Part shown: positions 22,621 to 31,166 of the stretch, in pieces
Layout: each line of letters opens with the position of its first letter
How positions within the stretch are numbered: position 1 is the stretch's first letter
NCBI GenBank assembly: GCA_024274705.1
Contig: JAJSAL010000018.1
Coordinates: forward strand, 1-36,068
Direction: 5' to 3'
DNA from: Spirochaetota bacterium
GTDB lineage: Bacteria; Spirochaetota; Spirochaetia; SPDA01; JAJSAL01
Length of the DNA stretch: 36,068 nt
The notes under the pieces: generated by a model
Told to the model about the DNA's origin: nothing
Database searches by the model: none
The model's input: the letters and a program-made list of their open reading frames with translations, nothing else
Made by a program: the position numbers and the translations under genes

Positions 22621-23475
22621 TCAGATCGAAAACGAAGAGAACCCTCCGTCGATGGGAATGGTAACGCCGGTGACGAACTTCGCGGCGTCCGAGAGGAGCC
22701 AGATCACCGTTCCGATGAGCTCCCGGGGTTCTCCGTACCGGCCCATGGGTGTATGAGCGATCACCTTTTTAGCCCGCTGTGTATATTCACCGGTTTTCCC
22801 GTCGATATGGAGAAACTTAAGCTGTTCCGTCATCAGGAACCCCGGGGCGATGGCGTTTACCCGTATTCCCGCGTGAGCGAAATGAACCGCAAGCCAGGAG
22901 GTGAAATTGGACACGGCCGCCTTTGCCGCGGCATAAGCGGGAATCTTGGTAAGGGGCGTATAATAATTCATGGATGAAATGTTCAGGATGACCCCCTTCT
23001 TCTTCTCCACCATACCACGGGCAAACACCTGGGTGGGCAGCAGGGTACCCATGAAATTCAGATCGAACACCCTTGTAAAGCCTTCCAGGGGAAGGTCGAA
23101 AAAGGTCTTTACACCGGGATCCTCCAGATCGCCGAATTCGAAAAATTCCTTATCGGTACTCCCCTTGGGATGGTTTCCTCCGGCGCCGTTTATCAGGATA
23201 TCCGGCTCGCCCCAGAGATCGCAAATCTTCCGATACTGTGTTTTCAATTCTTCCAGGTCCAGCACGCTGCAGGGAAACGCCCGGGCTGTGCCGCCCTCCC
23301 CCTGGATACCTTCGACCCTGGCTTCCGCTTTTTCCTTGTTGATATCGAGAAGTGCAACCTTCACTCCCAGGGATCCCAGGGCATCGGACATAGCGCCGCA
23401 GAGTTCCCCGGCCGCGCCGGTTATCACTGCCGTGCTGCCGGAGAGATTGTAATCTTCAAGCCATTTCTTTGCCAT
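22621..23475 (-). CDS. SDR oxidoreductase, possibly fructuronate reductase-like
   Basis: The 284-residue SDR has cofactor loop GAAGELCG (20-27), INGAGGNHP (95-103), catalytic Ser near 167 and an intact Y181-AAA-K185. The insertion between residues 100 and 130 (GNHPKGSTDKEFFEFGDLEDPGVKTFFDL) and the end VTGVTIPIDGGFSSFSI recall SDR-type D-mannonate oxidoreductases/fructuronate reductases, but that label is tentative. It has an AAGGGGAG ribosome site, starts 23 nt after the small ORF and precedes nagB. This suggests hexuronate or amino-sugar use. Confidence 0.85.
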   Translation of the reverse strand: MAKKWLEDYNLSGSTAVITGAAGELCGAMSDALGSLGVKVALLDINKEKAEARVEGIQGEGGTARAFPCSVLDLEELKTQYRKICDLWGEPDILINGAGGNHPKGSTDKEFFEFGDLEDPGVKTFFDLPLEGFTRVFDLNFMGTLLPTQVFARGMVEKKKGVILNISSMNYYTPLTKIPAYAAAKAAVSNFTSWLAVHFAHAGIRVNAIAPGFLMTEQLKFLHIDGKTGEYTQRAKKVIAHTPMGRYGEPRELIGTVIWLLSDAAKFVTGVTIPIDGGFSSFSI

Positions 23476-23498
23476 AGTATGATATCTCCCCTTCCGGT

Positions 23499-23627
23499 CT
23501 ACAGGATGAGAAACTGCTTCACGTAATTTCGGCTCTGAATGAGAGATCCTTTACGCATTTCAAAATCGGCCTCGAACGCCGGGTCTTCCACTACGGCTGC
23601 CGTACGCATCAATTCCGGTTTCAGCAT
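23499..23627 (-). CDS. Small ORF of 42 residues, unknown
   Basis: An open frame beginning MLKPELMRTAAVVEDPAFEA and ending NYVKQFLIL lies directly behind a strong promoter. AGGGAG sits about 10 nt before its ATG. Composition looks protein-like and charged, with no membrane segment. I recognise no family. It could be a real small protein, a translated leader, or the remnant of a larger enzyme. It is followed 23 nt later by the SDR gene. Confidence 0.45.
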   Translation of the reverse strand: MLKPELMRTAAVVEDPAFEADFEMRKGSLIQSRNYVKQFLIL

Positions 23628-23648
23628 TTTCGGTATACTCCCTGTTTG

Positions 23649-23689
23649 TATCGATTGTCTATCATATCTAATGTGCCAAAGCGGGTCAA
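23649..23689 (-). promoter_or_regulatory. Promoter with degenerate operator 7 (small ORF-SDR-nagB)
   Basis: On the minus strand TTGACC (23684-23689) and TATGAT (23661-23666) are 17 bp apart, a strong sigma-70 type promoter. GATAGACAATCGATA (23649-23663, minus strand) matches the island palindrome at 12 of 15 positions and overlaps the -10 box. The promoter is very likely; the operator is tentative. Confidence 0.6.
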
Positions 23690-23696
23690 ACCGGAT

Positions 23697-26027
23697 TTAG
23701 AACAATTCCTGTTGTCCAAAATCATCCTGTGCGTACCCGGCAGTGCTTAAGCCTGTAAAGGAAGCCAGAGATTCCGCAATCGGCAGGATCTGTTTCTGAA
23801 TGTAGTGATCATAGTCTACAGGGGAGTCCTGAAACCCTAAGGGCTGAGGTCCCGACAGGGTAATGACGTACCGGACGGTCCGTACCGGGGAGGGGAGAAG
23901 GCGGGCCGCCTTTACATGGGGAGGGGATGTTTTGGTATACGAAGACAGGGGTTTTCGGAGCCGTTTCGAGTACACCAGTTTATCGTCCATCCCGCCGGAA
24001 CGGATATTGCGTACGGTTTCCGACAGGAGAAGATCCAGTTCTTCCGTGCTTTTCCCCTGGAACATCATCAGGAGGAGACCGGTCTGCAGTTCCCGGGCGG
24101 CGGGTGTCCAGTCGCTCCGCACCGCTTCCATACCGGTTATCTCCAGGGACTCTCCCGTTGCGTCCTCTTTCAACCCGGCGTAACTTTTCGCCCTGCTCCC
24201 TCCCTTGCCTCCCCGGGAGGGGGGCAGAAAAAAGGACCGGTAGAATTTCTCGAATTCCATCTCCAGGCGGGACTCCACTTCGTACCGCTCTTCGATGTAC
24301 TTGCCCAGGCAGGCCGAAACATTACGGGCAAGCTCCCGGCCCAGCTCACAGGCTTTTTCCGTTGGAATACCACTATCGAGACCGCAGTCCGTAAACAGGG
24401 AATCCGTATCTCCATAGAGCACATGAAATCCCTCCTCCTCGAAGTAGTCCCGGGCCAGGGTAAGGAGCATCTGCCCGAAACCGGTGACCGCCCCGGCCAG
24501 TTCCGGGTCGGAAAAACTGCAGGAATCGGTCCCCAGCACACCGTAAAAGGAATTCATGATAATCTTATACGTATACGAAGCGGTGGCGTTTCCGGATTTT
24601 TTCGCCTCTTCCCGCTTAGAGAAAAACCTGTCTATCAGGTCAGGGAGAATACCCCGTTCCCGGGAAAAATGCGCTCCGTTCGGCGCCTGAAGGGTGTTAT
24701 GAGGGTGAACCGAAGCCCGGACATGGGCCAGGGGGTCGATATTGAAGGTCCTGATAATGGAAGGATAGAGACTCTTAAAATCGAACACCAGGATGTTGTT
24801 ATAGAGGCCGGAAACCGGGGGCAGTACCAGGCCGCCGGCTACCCTCCCCACCTGCCGTGTCCGGTCGACCCGGGAGGGCCCTGTCAGACGCCGCTGGAAA
24901 AGTCCCCGGTAATAGAGAAATTCGAAGGGCGCGACACTTGACTGAACTTCCTGCAGAGGAAGCCCGATAAGGATACTCTTGTTCACCATCACATCGATCA
25001 GGTGCTCCTGTTCGAGGATGTCAAGAACGAGCCTGGCATCGGTAAGGGCATATTCAATAAACTGCTTCTGATCCGACCTGTAGGCGCTTTCGATGGTGTC
25101 AACCTTTTCCCACTCCTCGAAGTGGAGACTTTTCCCCCGGCCCAGCAGCTGCTGTGCCACCGTTTCCAGGCTGAAATCGTCGAACCGGCAGGACATACCC
25201 CGTACCAGGTGCATTGCATCCAGTACGGCCCTGCCGGGAACGAGCATTCGGCTCCCTCCCCAGAATTCGCTTTCCAGGTACTTTGCCGGGTCCCTGGACC
25301 TTCCAATGGTAAAGGGAACGCCTGCCTTTACCGCTTTCTTTGCCAGGACTGCCAGGTCGAAATCGATGACATTCCAGCCGGTAACGATATCAGGGTCCAG
25401 GCGGTTCACCAGGGTGATAAAGGAGTGCAGCAGTCCAGGTTCGTCTTTACAGGGGGTCACATACTCCTGTTCCCCGGAGCTTCCCTGGTCCAGGACAAAC
25501 ACACCTTCCTCCCTGGGCCCCCCGGGGCAGGCGGCGAAACAGTAGGATATCCCCAGAATCGTTTCCGCTTTTCCATCAGTCTCGATATCAAAGGAAAGCA
25601 CCCGGAAATCCGGCAGCCAGGTACTCCCGGAGAAATCCGGATTCTCATACACCCGGTCTACACGTTCCGAGGACCGGTACTCACCGCTGATGGAAAAAGT
25701 AATACCTATCCCCCGGGCGATGAGGTACTGATGGGGGTAGGTAATATTTTCATTGAATACGGGAACACCGGACCCTATCGAACGCCGGGTCTCCTGCTTC
25801 TGTTTCGCAACGGACGGAAAGGTCATCAGCCGGACGGGTTCCCCGGCCATCGTGTAAAACACACTGCCGGAATCTGCACCGTCTCCGGGAGAAAAATACC
25901 CGGGGAGAATCCTGCTGTCGATAAAACCGAAAGTTTCTCCGTTTTCCAGTTTCCCCAGTCCATATATCGAGGAAGTCCCATTCCGTGTTTTAGAGAAAAT
26001 ATCGAGCAGAAAAGCGTTCATCTTCAT
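23697..26027 (-). CDS. polB: Family-B DNA polymerase (DNA polymerase II-like)
   Basis: The 776-residue protein has the size of bacterial DNA polymerase II. The 3'-5' exonuclease domain carries FDIET (146-150), GWNVIDFD (217-224) and YALTD (326-330). The polymerase domain carries motif A DFKSLYPSI (416-424), motif B KIIMNSFYG (488-496) and motif C YGDTDS (538-543). All catalytic acidic residues seem intact. Bacterial Pol II works in replication restart and translesion or repair synthesis. It is a single gene on the minus strand, divergent from the flavin-binding protein gene. The ribosome site is weak; the second Met (MNAF) two codons later could also be used. Confidence 0.93.
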   Translation of the reverse strand: MKMNAFLLDIFSKTRNGTSSIYGLGKLENGETFGFIDSRILPGYFSPGDGADSGSVFYTMAGEPVRLMTFPSVAKQKQETRRSIGSGVPVFNENITYPHQYLIARGIGITFSISGEYRSSERVDRVYENPDFSGSTWLPDFRVLSFDIETDGKAETILGISYCFAACPGGPREEGVFVLDQGSSGEQEYVTPCKDEPGLLHSFITLVNRLDPDIVTGWNVIDFDLAVLAKKAVKAGVPFTIGRSRDPAKYLESEFWGGSRMLVPGRAVLDAMHLVRGMSCRFDDFSLETVAQQLLGRGKSLHFEEWEKVDTIESAYRSDQKQFIEYALTDARLVLDILEQEHLIDVMVNKSILIGLPLQEVQSSVAPFEFLYYRGLFQRRLTGPSRVDRTRQVGRVAGGLVLPPVSGLYNNILVFDFKSLYPSIIRTFNIDPLAHVRASVHPHNTLQAPNGAHFSRERGILPDLIDRFFSKREEAKKSGNATASYTYKIIMNSFYGVLGTDSCSFSDPELAGAVTGFGQMLLTLARDYFEEEGFHVLYGDTDSLFTDCGLDSGIPTEKACELGRELARNVSACLGKYIEERYEVESRLEMEFEKFYRSFFLPPSRGGKGGSRAKSYAGLKEDATGESLEITGMEAVRSDWTPAARELQTGLLLMMFQGKSTEELDLLLSETVRNIRSGGMDDKLVYSKRLRKPLSSYTKTSPPHVKAARLLPSPVRTVRYVITLSGPQPLGFQDSPVDYDHYIQKQILPIAESLASFTGLSTAGYAQDDFGQQELF

Positions 26028-26046
26028 AACTGTACAAGAAAAAAAT

Positions 26047-26075
26047 TTGCTTCAGGATCATTATACAATTAGTAT
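26047..26075 (+). promoter_or_regulatory. Possible promoter of the flavin protein-pdh operon
   Basis: TTGCTT (26047-26052) and TAGTAT (26070-26075) are 17 bp apart in the AT-rich gap between the divergent polymerase gene and the flavin-binding protein gene. The matches are partial. Confidence 0.4.
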
Positions 26076-26135
26076 TATAAAGAAACCTATAGTAGAAACA
26101 AGTATCGACCTTTCGATGGGCAGGAGGTTCCCGGG

Positions 26136-26579
26136 ATGACACAACATGAAATCATGACCGAACTGGAAATGATAATCGAAGACGCTAAAACCGCAGTTCT
26201 CGCCACCGTTGATAATACAGGGTGCCCTCACATACGGTGGATGACTCCCACGATACTTAAGGACAGGAAAAATGCAATCTTTACTATTACATCGGCGGAC
26301 TTCGACAAGGCCGCCCAGCTCAAGGAAAACTGTCACGGGGAATGGCTGATCCAGACCCGTCTGCTGGATACGATTGTTACTGCACGGGGCAGGATTAATC
26401 TCCTGGACAATTCTTCGATAAAAAACGAAGTCCTGGAAGCTATCGGCCCGAGACTAACCACGTTCTGGCGGCTGAAGGCTGACGAGGAAAGCAGTCTTAT
26501 CGTAATCGAAACAGTGATCGAAGAGGCGGTATATTTCAAGCCGATGAAGGGTTTAAAGCAAAAAGTGAAATTTACATAA
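26136..26579 (+). CDS. Pyridoxamine 5'-phosphate oxidase-family flavin-binding protein
   Basis: The 147-residue protein has the split-barrel pattern of the PNPOx-like/general stress protein 26 group: AKTAVLATVDNTGCPHIRWMTPTILKDRKNAIFTITSADFDKAAQLKEN. These small proteins bind FMN or related flavins and the function is usually unassigned. An AGGAGG ribosome site precedes the ATG. It ends 28 nt before pdhA and probably shares its transcript. Confidence 0.83.
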   Translation: MTQHEIMTELEMIIEDAKTAVLATVDNTGCPHIRWMTPTILKDRKNAIFTITSADFDKAAQLKENCHGEWLIQTRLLDTIVTARGRINLLDNSSIKNEVLEAIGPRLTTFWRLKADEESSLIVIETVIEEAVYFKPMKGLKQKVKFT

Positions 26580-26607
26580 TTACATAACGTTAGGGGGAAA
26601 AAAGATA

Positions 26608-27585
26608 ATGCCACGTTTACTTTCCGGGTATAAGAAAGATCTCCTGATCGGGTTGTTAAGAGAGATGATCCTCATCCGCCGTTTTGAAGAAAAAGCAGCC
26701 CAGATGTACGGTCTCCGTAAGATCGGAGGATTCTGCCATCTCTATATAGGGCAGGAAGCGGTCGCCGTGGGCTCCATAGCCGCCCTGGACCTGGAAATGG
26801 ACTATGTAATAACCGGGTACCGGGATCACGGCCATGCCCTTGCCTGCGGTATGACCGCTGATACCCTTATGGCGGAACTGTACGGAAAACGTACCGGCTG
26901 CAGTAAGGGAAAAGGGGGTTCCATGCACCTGTTCGATGCGGAGCGTCATATGCTCGGCGGTAATGGAATCGTCGGTTCCCAGATACCCGTTGCAACCGGT
27001 GTCGCACTGAAAATCAAATACAAGAAGGAGCGCGGAGTGGTTCTGTGCTATTTCGGTGACGGGGCCATTCACCAGGGCGCTTATCATGAAAGTCTCAACC
27101 TGGCCAAGATATGGGAACTCCCGGTCATCTACATCTGTGAGAACAACCAGTACGGAATGGGAACGGATTTTGAGCGGGTTTCCTCGGTGAACGACTTTTC
27201 CATCATGGGACAGTCTTACGGGATTCCCGGGAAGCAGATAAACGGAATGGACGTTCTTATCGTGTACGATGAAATTTTTAAGGCCGCAGAGCGGGTAAGA
27301 AAGGAGAGTACCCCCCTCTTCTTTGAGATAAAGACCTACAGGTACAAGGGGCACTCCATGAGCGATCCCGCAAAATACCGGACCAGGGAAGAACTTTCCA
27401 CCTATAAACAACAGGACCCGATTCTGATCCTCAAAAACGCCATGGTGGAAGAGAACATGCTGGACGAGGATGAATACCGGAAGATCGATGATGACATCAA
27501 AAGCGTATGCAGGAACGCTGTTGATTTTGCAGAAGAAAGTCCGGAGCCCGATCCTTCGGCGCTTTACGACGATATCCTGGCTTAG
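26608..27585 (+). CDS. pdhA: Pyruvate (or related 2-oxoacid) dehydrogenase E1 component, alpha subunit
   Basis: The 325-residue protein carries the thiamine diphosphate motif GDGAIHQGAYHESLNLAKIWELPVIYICENNQYGMGT (about 150-187), the entry motif RRFEEKAAQMYGLRKIGGFCHLYIGQEAV, and the phosphorylation-loop region YRYKGHSMSDPAKYRTREEL. It forms the alpha half of the E1 heterotetramer that decarboxylates the 2-oxoacid. The sequence is of the pyruvate/acetoin dehydrogenase group. Neighbouring E1 beta and E2 genes follow. No E3 (dihydrolipoyl dehydrogenase) gene is in the window. Confidence 0.93.
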   Translation: MPRLLSGYKKDLLIGLLREMILIRRFEEKAAQMYGLRKIGGFCHLYIGQEAVAVGSIAALDLEMDYVITGYRDHGHALACGMTADTLMAELYGKRTGCSKGKGGSMHLFDAERHMLGGNGIVGSQIPVATGVALKIKYKKERGVVLCYFGDGAIHQGAYHESLNLAKIWELPVIYICENNQYGMGTDFERVSSVNDFSIMGQSYGIPGKQINGMDVLIVYDEIFKAAERVRKESTPLFFEIKTYRYKGHSMSDPAKYRTREELSTYKQQDPILILKNAMVEENMLDEDEYRKIDDDIKSVCRNAVDFAEESPEPDPSALYDDILA

Positions 27586-27602
27586 AGGGAGCGGAAAACA
27601 TC

Positions 27603-28295
27603 ATGCCGGAAATCATGTTTCGGGAAGCACTCAGACAGGCCATGGAAGAAGAAATGACCAGGGATGAGAATGTCATCCTTATAGGAGAAGAAGTAGCGGA
27701 ATATAACGGCGCGTACAAAGTGAGCCAGGGCCTCCTTGACAAGTTCGGTTCCGGGAGGATCATCGATACACCTATTTCCGAAGAAGGTTTCACCGGCGTC
27801 GGTGTAGGCGCCGCCATCGCCGGTTTAAGGCCCATTGTAGAATGGATGTCGTTCAATTTTTCCTTCATGGCATACGACCAGGTTATCAGCAACGCGATCA
27901 AGATGCGGTATATGTCCGGCGGCCAGTTCACGGTTCCCATTGTATTTCGGGGACCCAACGGCCCGGCTGAATATCTGGGGGCCCAGCACTCCCAGGCTCT
28001 GCAGTCGATATATGCTCACTTCCCGGGACTGAAAATCGTTGCCCCGTCGACACCCTACGACGCGAAGGGACTGCTTAAGTCCGCAATCCGGGATGACAAT
28101 CCGGTACTCTTCCTGGAATCGGAACTTATGTACGCCCTTAAAGGGGTTGTTCCGGATGAGGAATATTTCATTCCCATCGGCGAAGCTGATACAAAGAGGA
28201 AAGGAAAGGATGTCACCATTGTGAGTTTTTCTAAACCTGTCCATTTGGTTCTCAAGGCGGCGAAAGAACTGGAAACCGAAGGCATCGACGCGTAA
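27603..28295 (+). CDS. pdhB: Pyruvate dehydrogenase E1 beta, N-terminal 230 residues (ends at in-frame TAA)
   Basis: The frame gives the complete pyrimidine-binding domain (MPEIMFREALRQAMEEEMTRDENV, GEEVAEYNGAYKVSQGLLDKFG, and PNGPAEYLGAQHSQ) and the first strand and helix of the transketolase C-terminal domain. It then stops at TAA 28293-28295 after EGIDA. In the family this point reads A-E-V-I-D, so TAA stands exactly where a GAA codon is expected. The remaining 95 residues continue in the same frame. The full 326-residue chain would have the normal E1 beta length. It could be a recent nonsense mutation, a sequencing error, or a gene split into two chains. Confidence 0.88.
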   Translation: MPEIMFREALRQAMEEEMTRDENVILIGEEVAEYNGAYKVSQGLLDKFGSGRIIDTPISEEGFTGVGVGAAIAGLRPIVEWMSFNFSFMAYDQVISNAIKMRYMSGGQFTVPIVFRGPNGPAEYLGAQHSQALQSIYAHFPGLKIVAPSTPYDAKGLLKSAIRDDNPVLFLESELMYALKGVVPDEEYFIPIGEADTKRKGKDVTIVSFSKPVHLVLKAAKELETEGIDA

Positions 28296-28583
28296 GTGAT
28301 AGATATTCGCTCTATCAGACCCCTGGATGAAGAGACGATCTACGCTTCGGTACGGAAAACTCACAGGTGTATCGTTGTAGACGAAGCTCTCCCTTTCGCC
28401 AGCGTCGGTTCTCACATCGGATACCTGGTATCACGAAACTGCTTCGATCATCTGGATGCCCAGGTGGAACTTGTATCATCCGGGGATGTGCCTATGCCGT
28501 ACAACCACTCCCTGGAACTCCTGGCTCAGCCCAGTATGAAGAAGATCCATGATGCGGTAAAGCAGGTACTCTACCGGAAGTAA
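28296..28583 (+). pseudogene. pdhB: Pyruvate dehydrogenase E1 beta, C-terminal part after in-frame stop
   Basis: Starting with GTG directly after the TAA, this frame encodes VIDIRSIRPLDEETIYASVRKTHRCIVVDEA and ends MKKIHDAVKQVLYRK, the rest of the transketolase C-terminal domain of E1 beta. It is in the same frame as the upstream part with no lost bases. TAAGTG could permit termination-reinitiation, and a weak GAAGG lies 13 nt upstream. An isolated C-terminal fragment would have to complement the first chain to give active E1. I call it the broken end of one gene. Confidence 0.75.
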
Positions 28584-28607
28584 CAAATCACAAGGAGACA
28601 GGAACCT

Positions 28608-29792
28608 ATGGCTGAAAAAGTATTGATGATAGCCCTCTCGCCTACCATGGAAAGCGGAACGATAGGAAACTGGATAAAAAAAGAGGGGGATCAGGTAAGT
28701 TCCGGCGATGTTCTCTGTGAAGTTGAAACCGACAAAGCCACTATGGATTACGAGTCCCTCCAGGAAGGGGTGCTCCTCAAGATCCTGGTTCCCGAGGGCG
28801 CGTCGGCAGATCTGGAACAGCCTATAGCTGTTATAGGAGACGCGGGCGAAGATATTTCCTCCCTCCTCACTGAAATAACCGCTGCTGAAAAACCGGAAAC
28901 GAAGGGTGAAGAACCTGTAGAATCACCGGTTCAGGAACTACCCGTACAGGGGTCCTACGAGTGGATCCCTTCATCACCCCTCGCCAGAATCGCAGCGGAA
29001 CAGGCGGGGATCGATCTCTCCACGGTTCCGGGGACAGGGCCCGGCGGGCGCATCGTCAAAAGGGACGTGGAAAAGGCGGGGAAAAGGGGAACGGCAGCCC
29101 GGCCCCTTCTCATGGAAGAGACCAGGCCCGTCAGTCAGAAACGAAAGATTATCGCCCGGCGGCTCGCGGAATCCAAGTTTTCAGCCCCCCACTACTATTT
29201 AAGACTTTCTGTTGCCATGGACGGTATGATGAAGGCCAGGAAGGACCTCAATGCCCGGCGTAAGGATAAGGTTTCTTTAAATGCTTTTCTTATCAAGTTC
29301 GCAGCGGAAGCGGTACGAAGACATCCGGTTGTGAATTCCTCCTGGGGAGGGGACACGATTGCTACCTATGGAAACGTGGATATCGGTCTGGCCGTTGCTC
29401 AGCATGACGGACTCATCACCCCGGTTGTACGGAACTGCGATTCAAAAGGGCTGCTGGCCATCGAGGAAGAACTGAAGGATCTGATCCTAAGGGCACAGAA
29501 CAACAAACTGCAGCCTGATGAATATTCAGGCGCAACATTTACGGTCACAAACCTGGGTTCCTATGGCATCGAAGAATTCACCGCCATTATCAATCCACCC
29601 GGTTCGGCGATTCTTGCAGTCGGTTCGATTAAAAAGGAAATCGTTATTGACGAACAGGACAACCAGGAGGTGAGGTCCATAATGCGGCTTACCCTCTCAT
29701 GTGACCACCGAGTTATCGATGGTGCTGAGGGCGCGGCCTTCCTGAAAGATCTGAAAGATTTTATCGAAGACCCGGTGAAAATTCTCTATTAA
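28608..29792 (+). CDS. pdhC: Dihydrolipoamide acetyltransferase (E2) of 2-oxoacid dehydrogenase complex
   Basis: The 394-residue protein has one lipoyl domain (about 1-80) with the lipoylated Lys43 in VETDKATMD, a flexible Glu/Pro linker (about 85-120), a peripheral subunit-binding domain (SSPLARIAAEQAGIDLSTVPGTGPGGRIVKRDVE, about 122-156), and the catalytic domain (about 175-394) ending with the active-site CDHRVIDGAEGA, catalytic His near 367. One lipoyl domain is the common bacterial arrangement. It follows the E1 beta remnant by 24 nt and has a GGAGA-type ribosome site. Confidence 0.93.
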   Translation: MAEKVLMIALSPTMESGTIGNWIKKEGDQVSSGDVLCEVETDKATMDYESLQEGVLLKILVPEGASADLEQPIAVIGDAGEDISSLLTEITAAEKPETKGEEPVESPVQELPVQGSYEWIPSSPLARIAAEQAGIDLSTVPGTGPGGRIVKRDVEKAGKRGTAARPLLMEETRPVSQKRKIIARRLAESKFSAPHYYLRLSVAMDGMMKARKDLNARRKDKVSLNAFLIKFAAEAVRRHPVVNSSWGGDTIATYGNVDIGLAVAQHDGLITPVVRNCDSKGLLAIEEELKDLILRAQNNKLQPDEYSGATFTVTNLGSYGIEEFTAIINPPGSAILAVGSIKKEIVIDEQDNQEVRSIMRLTLSCDHRVIDGAEGAAFLKDLKDFIEDPVKILY

Positions 29793-29875
29793 ATCGTTGA
29801 GGAGATCGACGTAATACGGTATATAAAGATAGTGCATCTTTCTTATACCGGCGCACAACGGATAAGGAGCTATCC

Positions 29876-31069
29876 ATGGCTAATGTTTCGATTAAGGAAA
29901 ATGTGTATTGGATCGGAGTCAATGACAGGACTACCGATCTGTTCGAAGGAATATGGCCCATTTCAAAGGAGGGAGTGTCTTACAACTCGTACCTGATAAA
30001 GGATAAGAAAAAGATGATTATCGATCTCTCCAAGGCGATAAAAACCGATGTCTTTTTCGACCATATTGCAGAAGAAGTCCCCCTGGACGAAATCGATTAT
30101 GTCGTGGTCAACCATGTTGAACCGGATCATACGGGAGTACTGCGTACATTGAAGCGGATGGCTCCCCGCCTGACCATTCTCTGCACGCCCAAGGCCAGGC
30201 AGATGCTGGAAAACTACTACGGCCCGGGAGGAAACATCAGGGAAGTAAAAAACGGTGAAGAGCTGGACACCGGCGACAGGGTCCTCAAATTCGTATACAC
30301 ACCCTTTGTCCACTGGCCTGAAACCATGATGACCTATGATACAAAAGAGAAGATCCTGTTTTCCTGTGACGGCTTCGGGAGTTACGGCGCCTTACGGGGG
30401 GCCATTTTTGATGACGGATGCAAGGACCTGGCTTTCTACACCCAGGAATCGCTCCGCTATTATGTCAACATCGTGGCAAAGTTCTCAAAACCGGTTCTTA
30501 ATGCCATAGAAAAGCTGAAAGATGTTCCTGTTGAAATCATTGCACCCTCACACGGCCTTATCTGGCGTAAAACCCCGGGCACCATTATTGATTTGTACAA
30601 GAAATGGGCTGAATACGCTACCGGAAAAACTGAACCGGGAGTAACCCTCGTGTACGGCTCTATGTACGGTAACACGGAAATGATGATGAACGCCGTAGCT
30701 CAGGGTATAACCGGAGAAGGGGTGGATGTGGAGATCTTCGACGCCGCCCGTACACATGTGAGCTACATCCTCCCTCACCTCTGGATAAAGAACAGCGTGA
30801 TGATCGGGGCGCCTACCTACGAAGGAGGCCTGTTCCCGCCGGTAGCCCAGGTACTGGAAATGGCGGCCCTGAAAAGGGTGATCAACAAGAAAGCGGCCAT
30901 GTTCGGCAGCTACAGCTGGAGCGGCGGGGCTCTTAAAAGAATCAAGGAGATCATCGAACCCGTCGGGTGGGACCTTACGGACACCTTCGAGTTTGCCGGC
31001 GGGCCGTTAGGGGATGATCTTAACAAAGGTGAAGAGTTCGGCGCTGCTTTTGCCAGGAGAGTTAAGTAA
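29876..31069 (+). CDS. FprA-family A-type flavodiiron protein
   Basis: The 397-residue protein has a metallo-beta-lactamase-like domain with diiron ligands in NHVEPDHTG (H80, E82, D84, H85), HWPETMM, CDGFGSYG and PSHGLIWR, then a flavodoxin domain from about 250 (VTLVYGSMYGNTEMMMNAVAQG). There is no rubredoxin or flavin reductase extension, so it is class A. These enzymes reduce oxygen to water or NO to nitrous oxide and protect anaerobes. An AAGGAGC ribosome site precedes the ATG. It stands alone between the pdh genes and the antitoxin gene. Confidence 0.93.
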   Translation: MANVSIKENVYWIGVNDRTTDLFEGIWPISKEGVSYNSYLIKDKKKMIIDLSKAIKTDVFFDHIAEEVPLDEIDYVVVNHVEPDHTGVLRTLKRMAPRLTILCTPKARQMLENYYGPGGNIREVKNGEELDTGDRVLKFVYTPFVHWPETMMTYDTKEKILFSCDGFGSYGALRGAIFDDGCKDLAFYTQESLRYYVNIVAKFSKPVLNAIEKLKDVPVEIIAPSHGLIWRKTPGTIIDLYKKWAEYATGKTEPGVTLVYGSMYGNTEMMMNAVAQGITGEGVDVEIFDAARTHVSYILPHLWIKNSVMIGAPTYEGGLFPPVAQVLEMAALKRVINKKAAMFGSYSWSGGALKRIKEIIEPVGWDLTDTFEFAGGPLGDDLNKGEEFGAAFARRVK

Positions 31070-31105
31070 CGGAGCGTATCTTTTTCTCCTGCACATATTA
31101 TACAC

Positions 31106-31134
31106 TTGTATTTCCAACGTACATATAGTATATT
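31106..31134 (+). promoter_or_regulatory. Possible promoter of the AbrB-type antitoxin gene
   Basis: TTGTAT (31106-31111) and TATATT (31129-31134) are 17 bp apart in an AT-rich stretch directly before the gene. Confidence 0.42.
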
Positions 31135-31166
31135 CTTACCAGTAAGACTAAGCGGGGAGTGTTAAG

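Noticed and set aside
25002..26072. A 356-codon open frame on the plus strand
   Set aside because: It is antisense to the exonuclease half of the DNA polymerase and shows no protein family pattern.
28293..28295. Recoding (selenocysteine or pyrrolysine) in E1 beta
   Set aside because: The stop is TAA, not TGA or TAG, and the expected residue is Glu.
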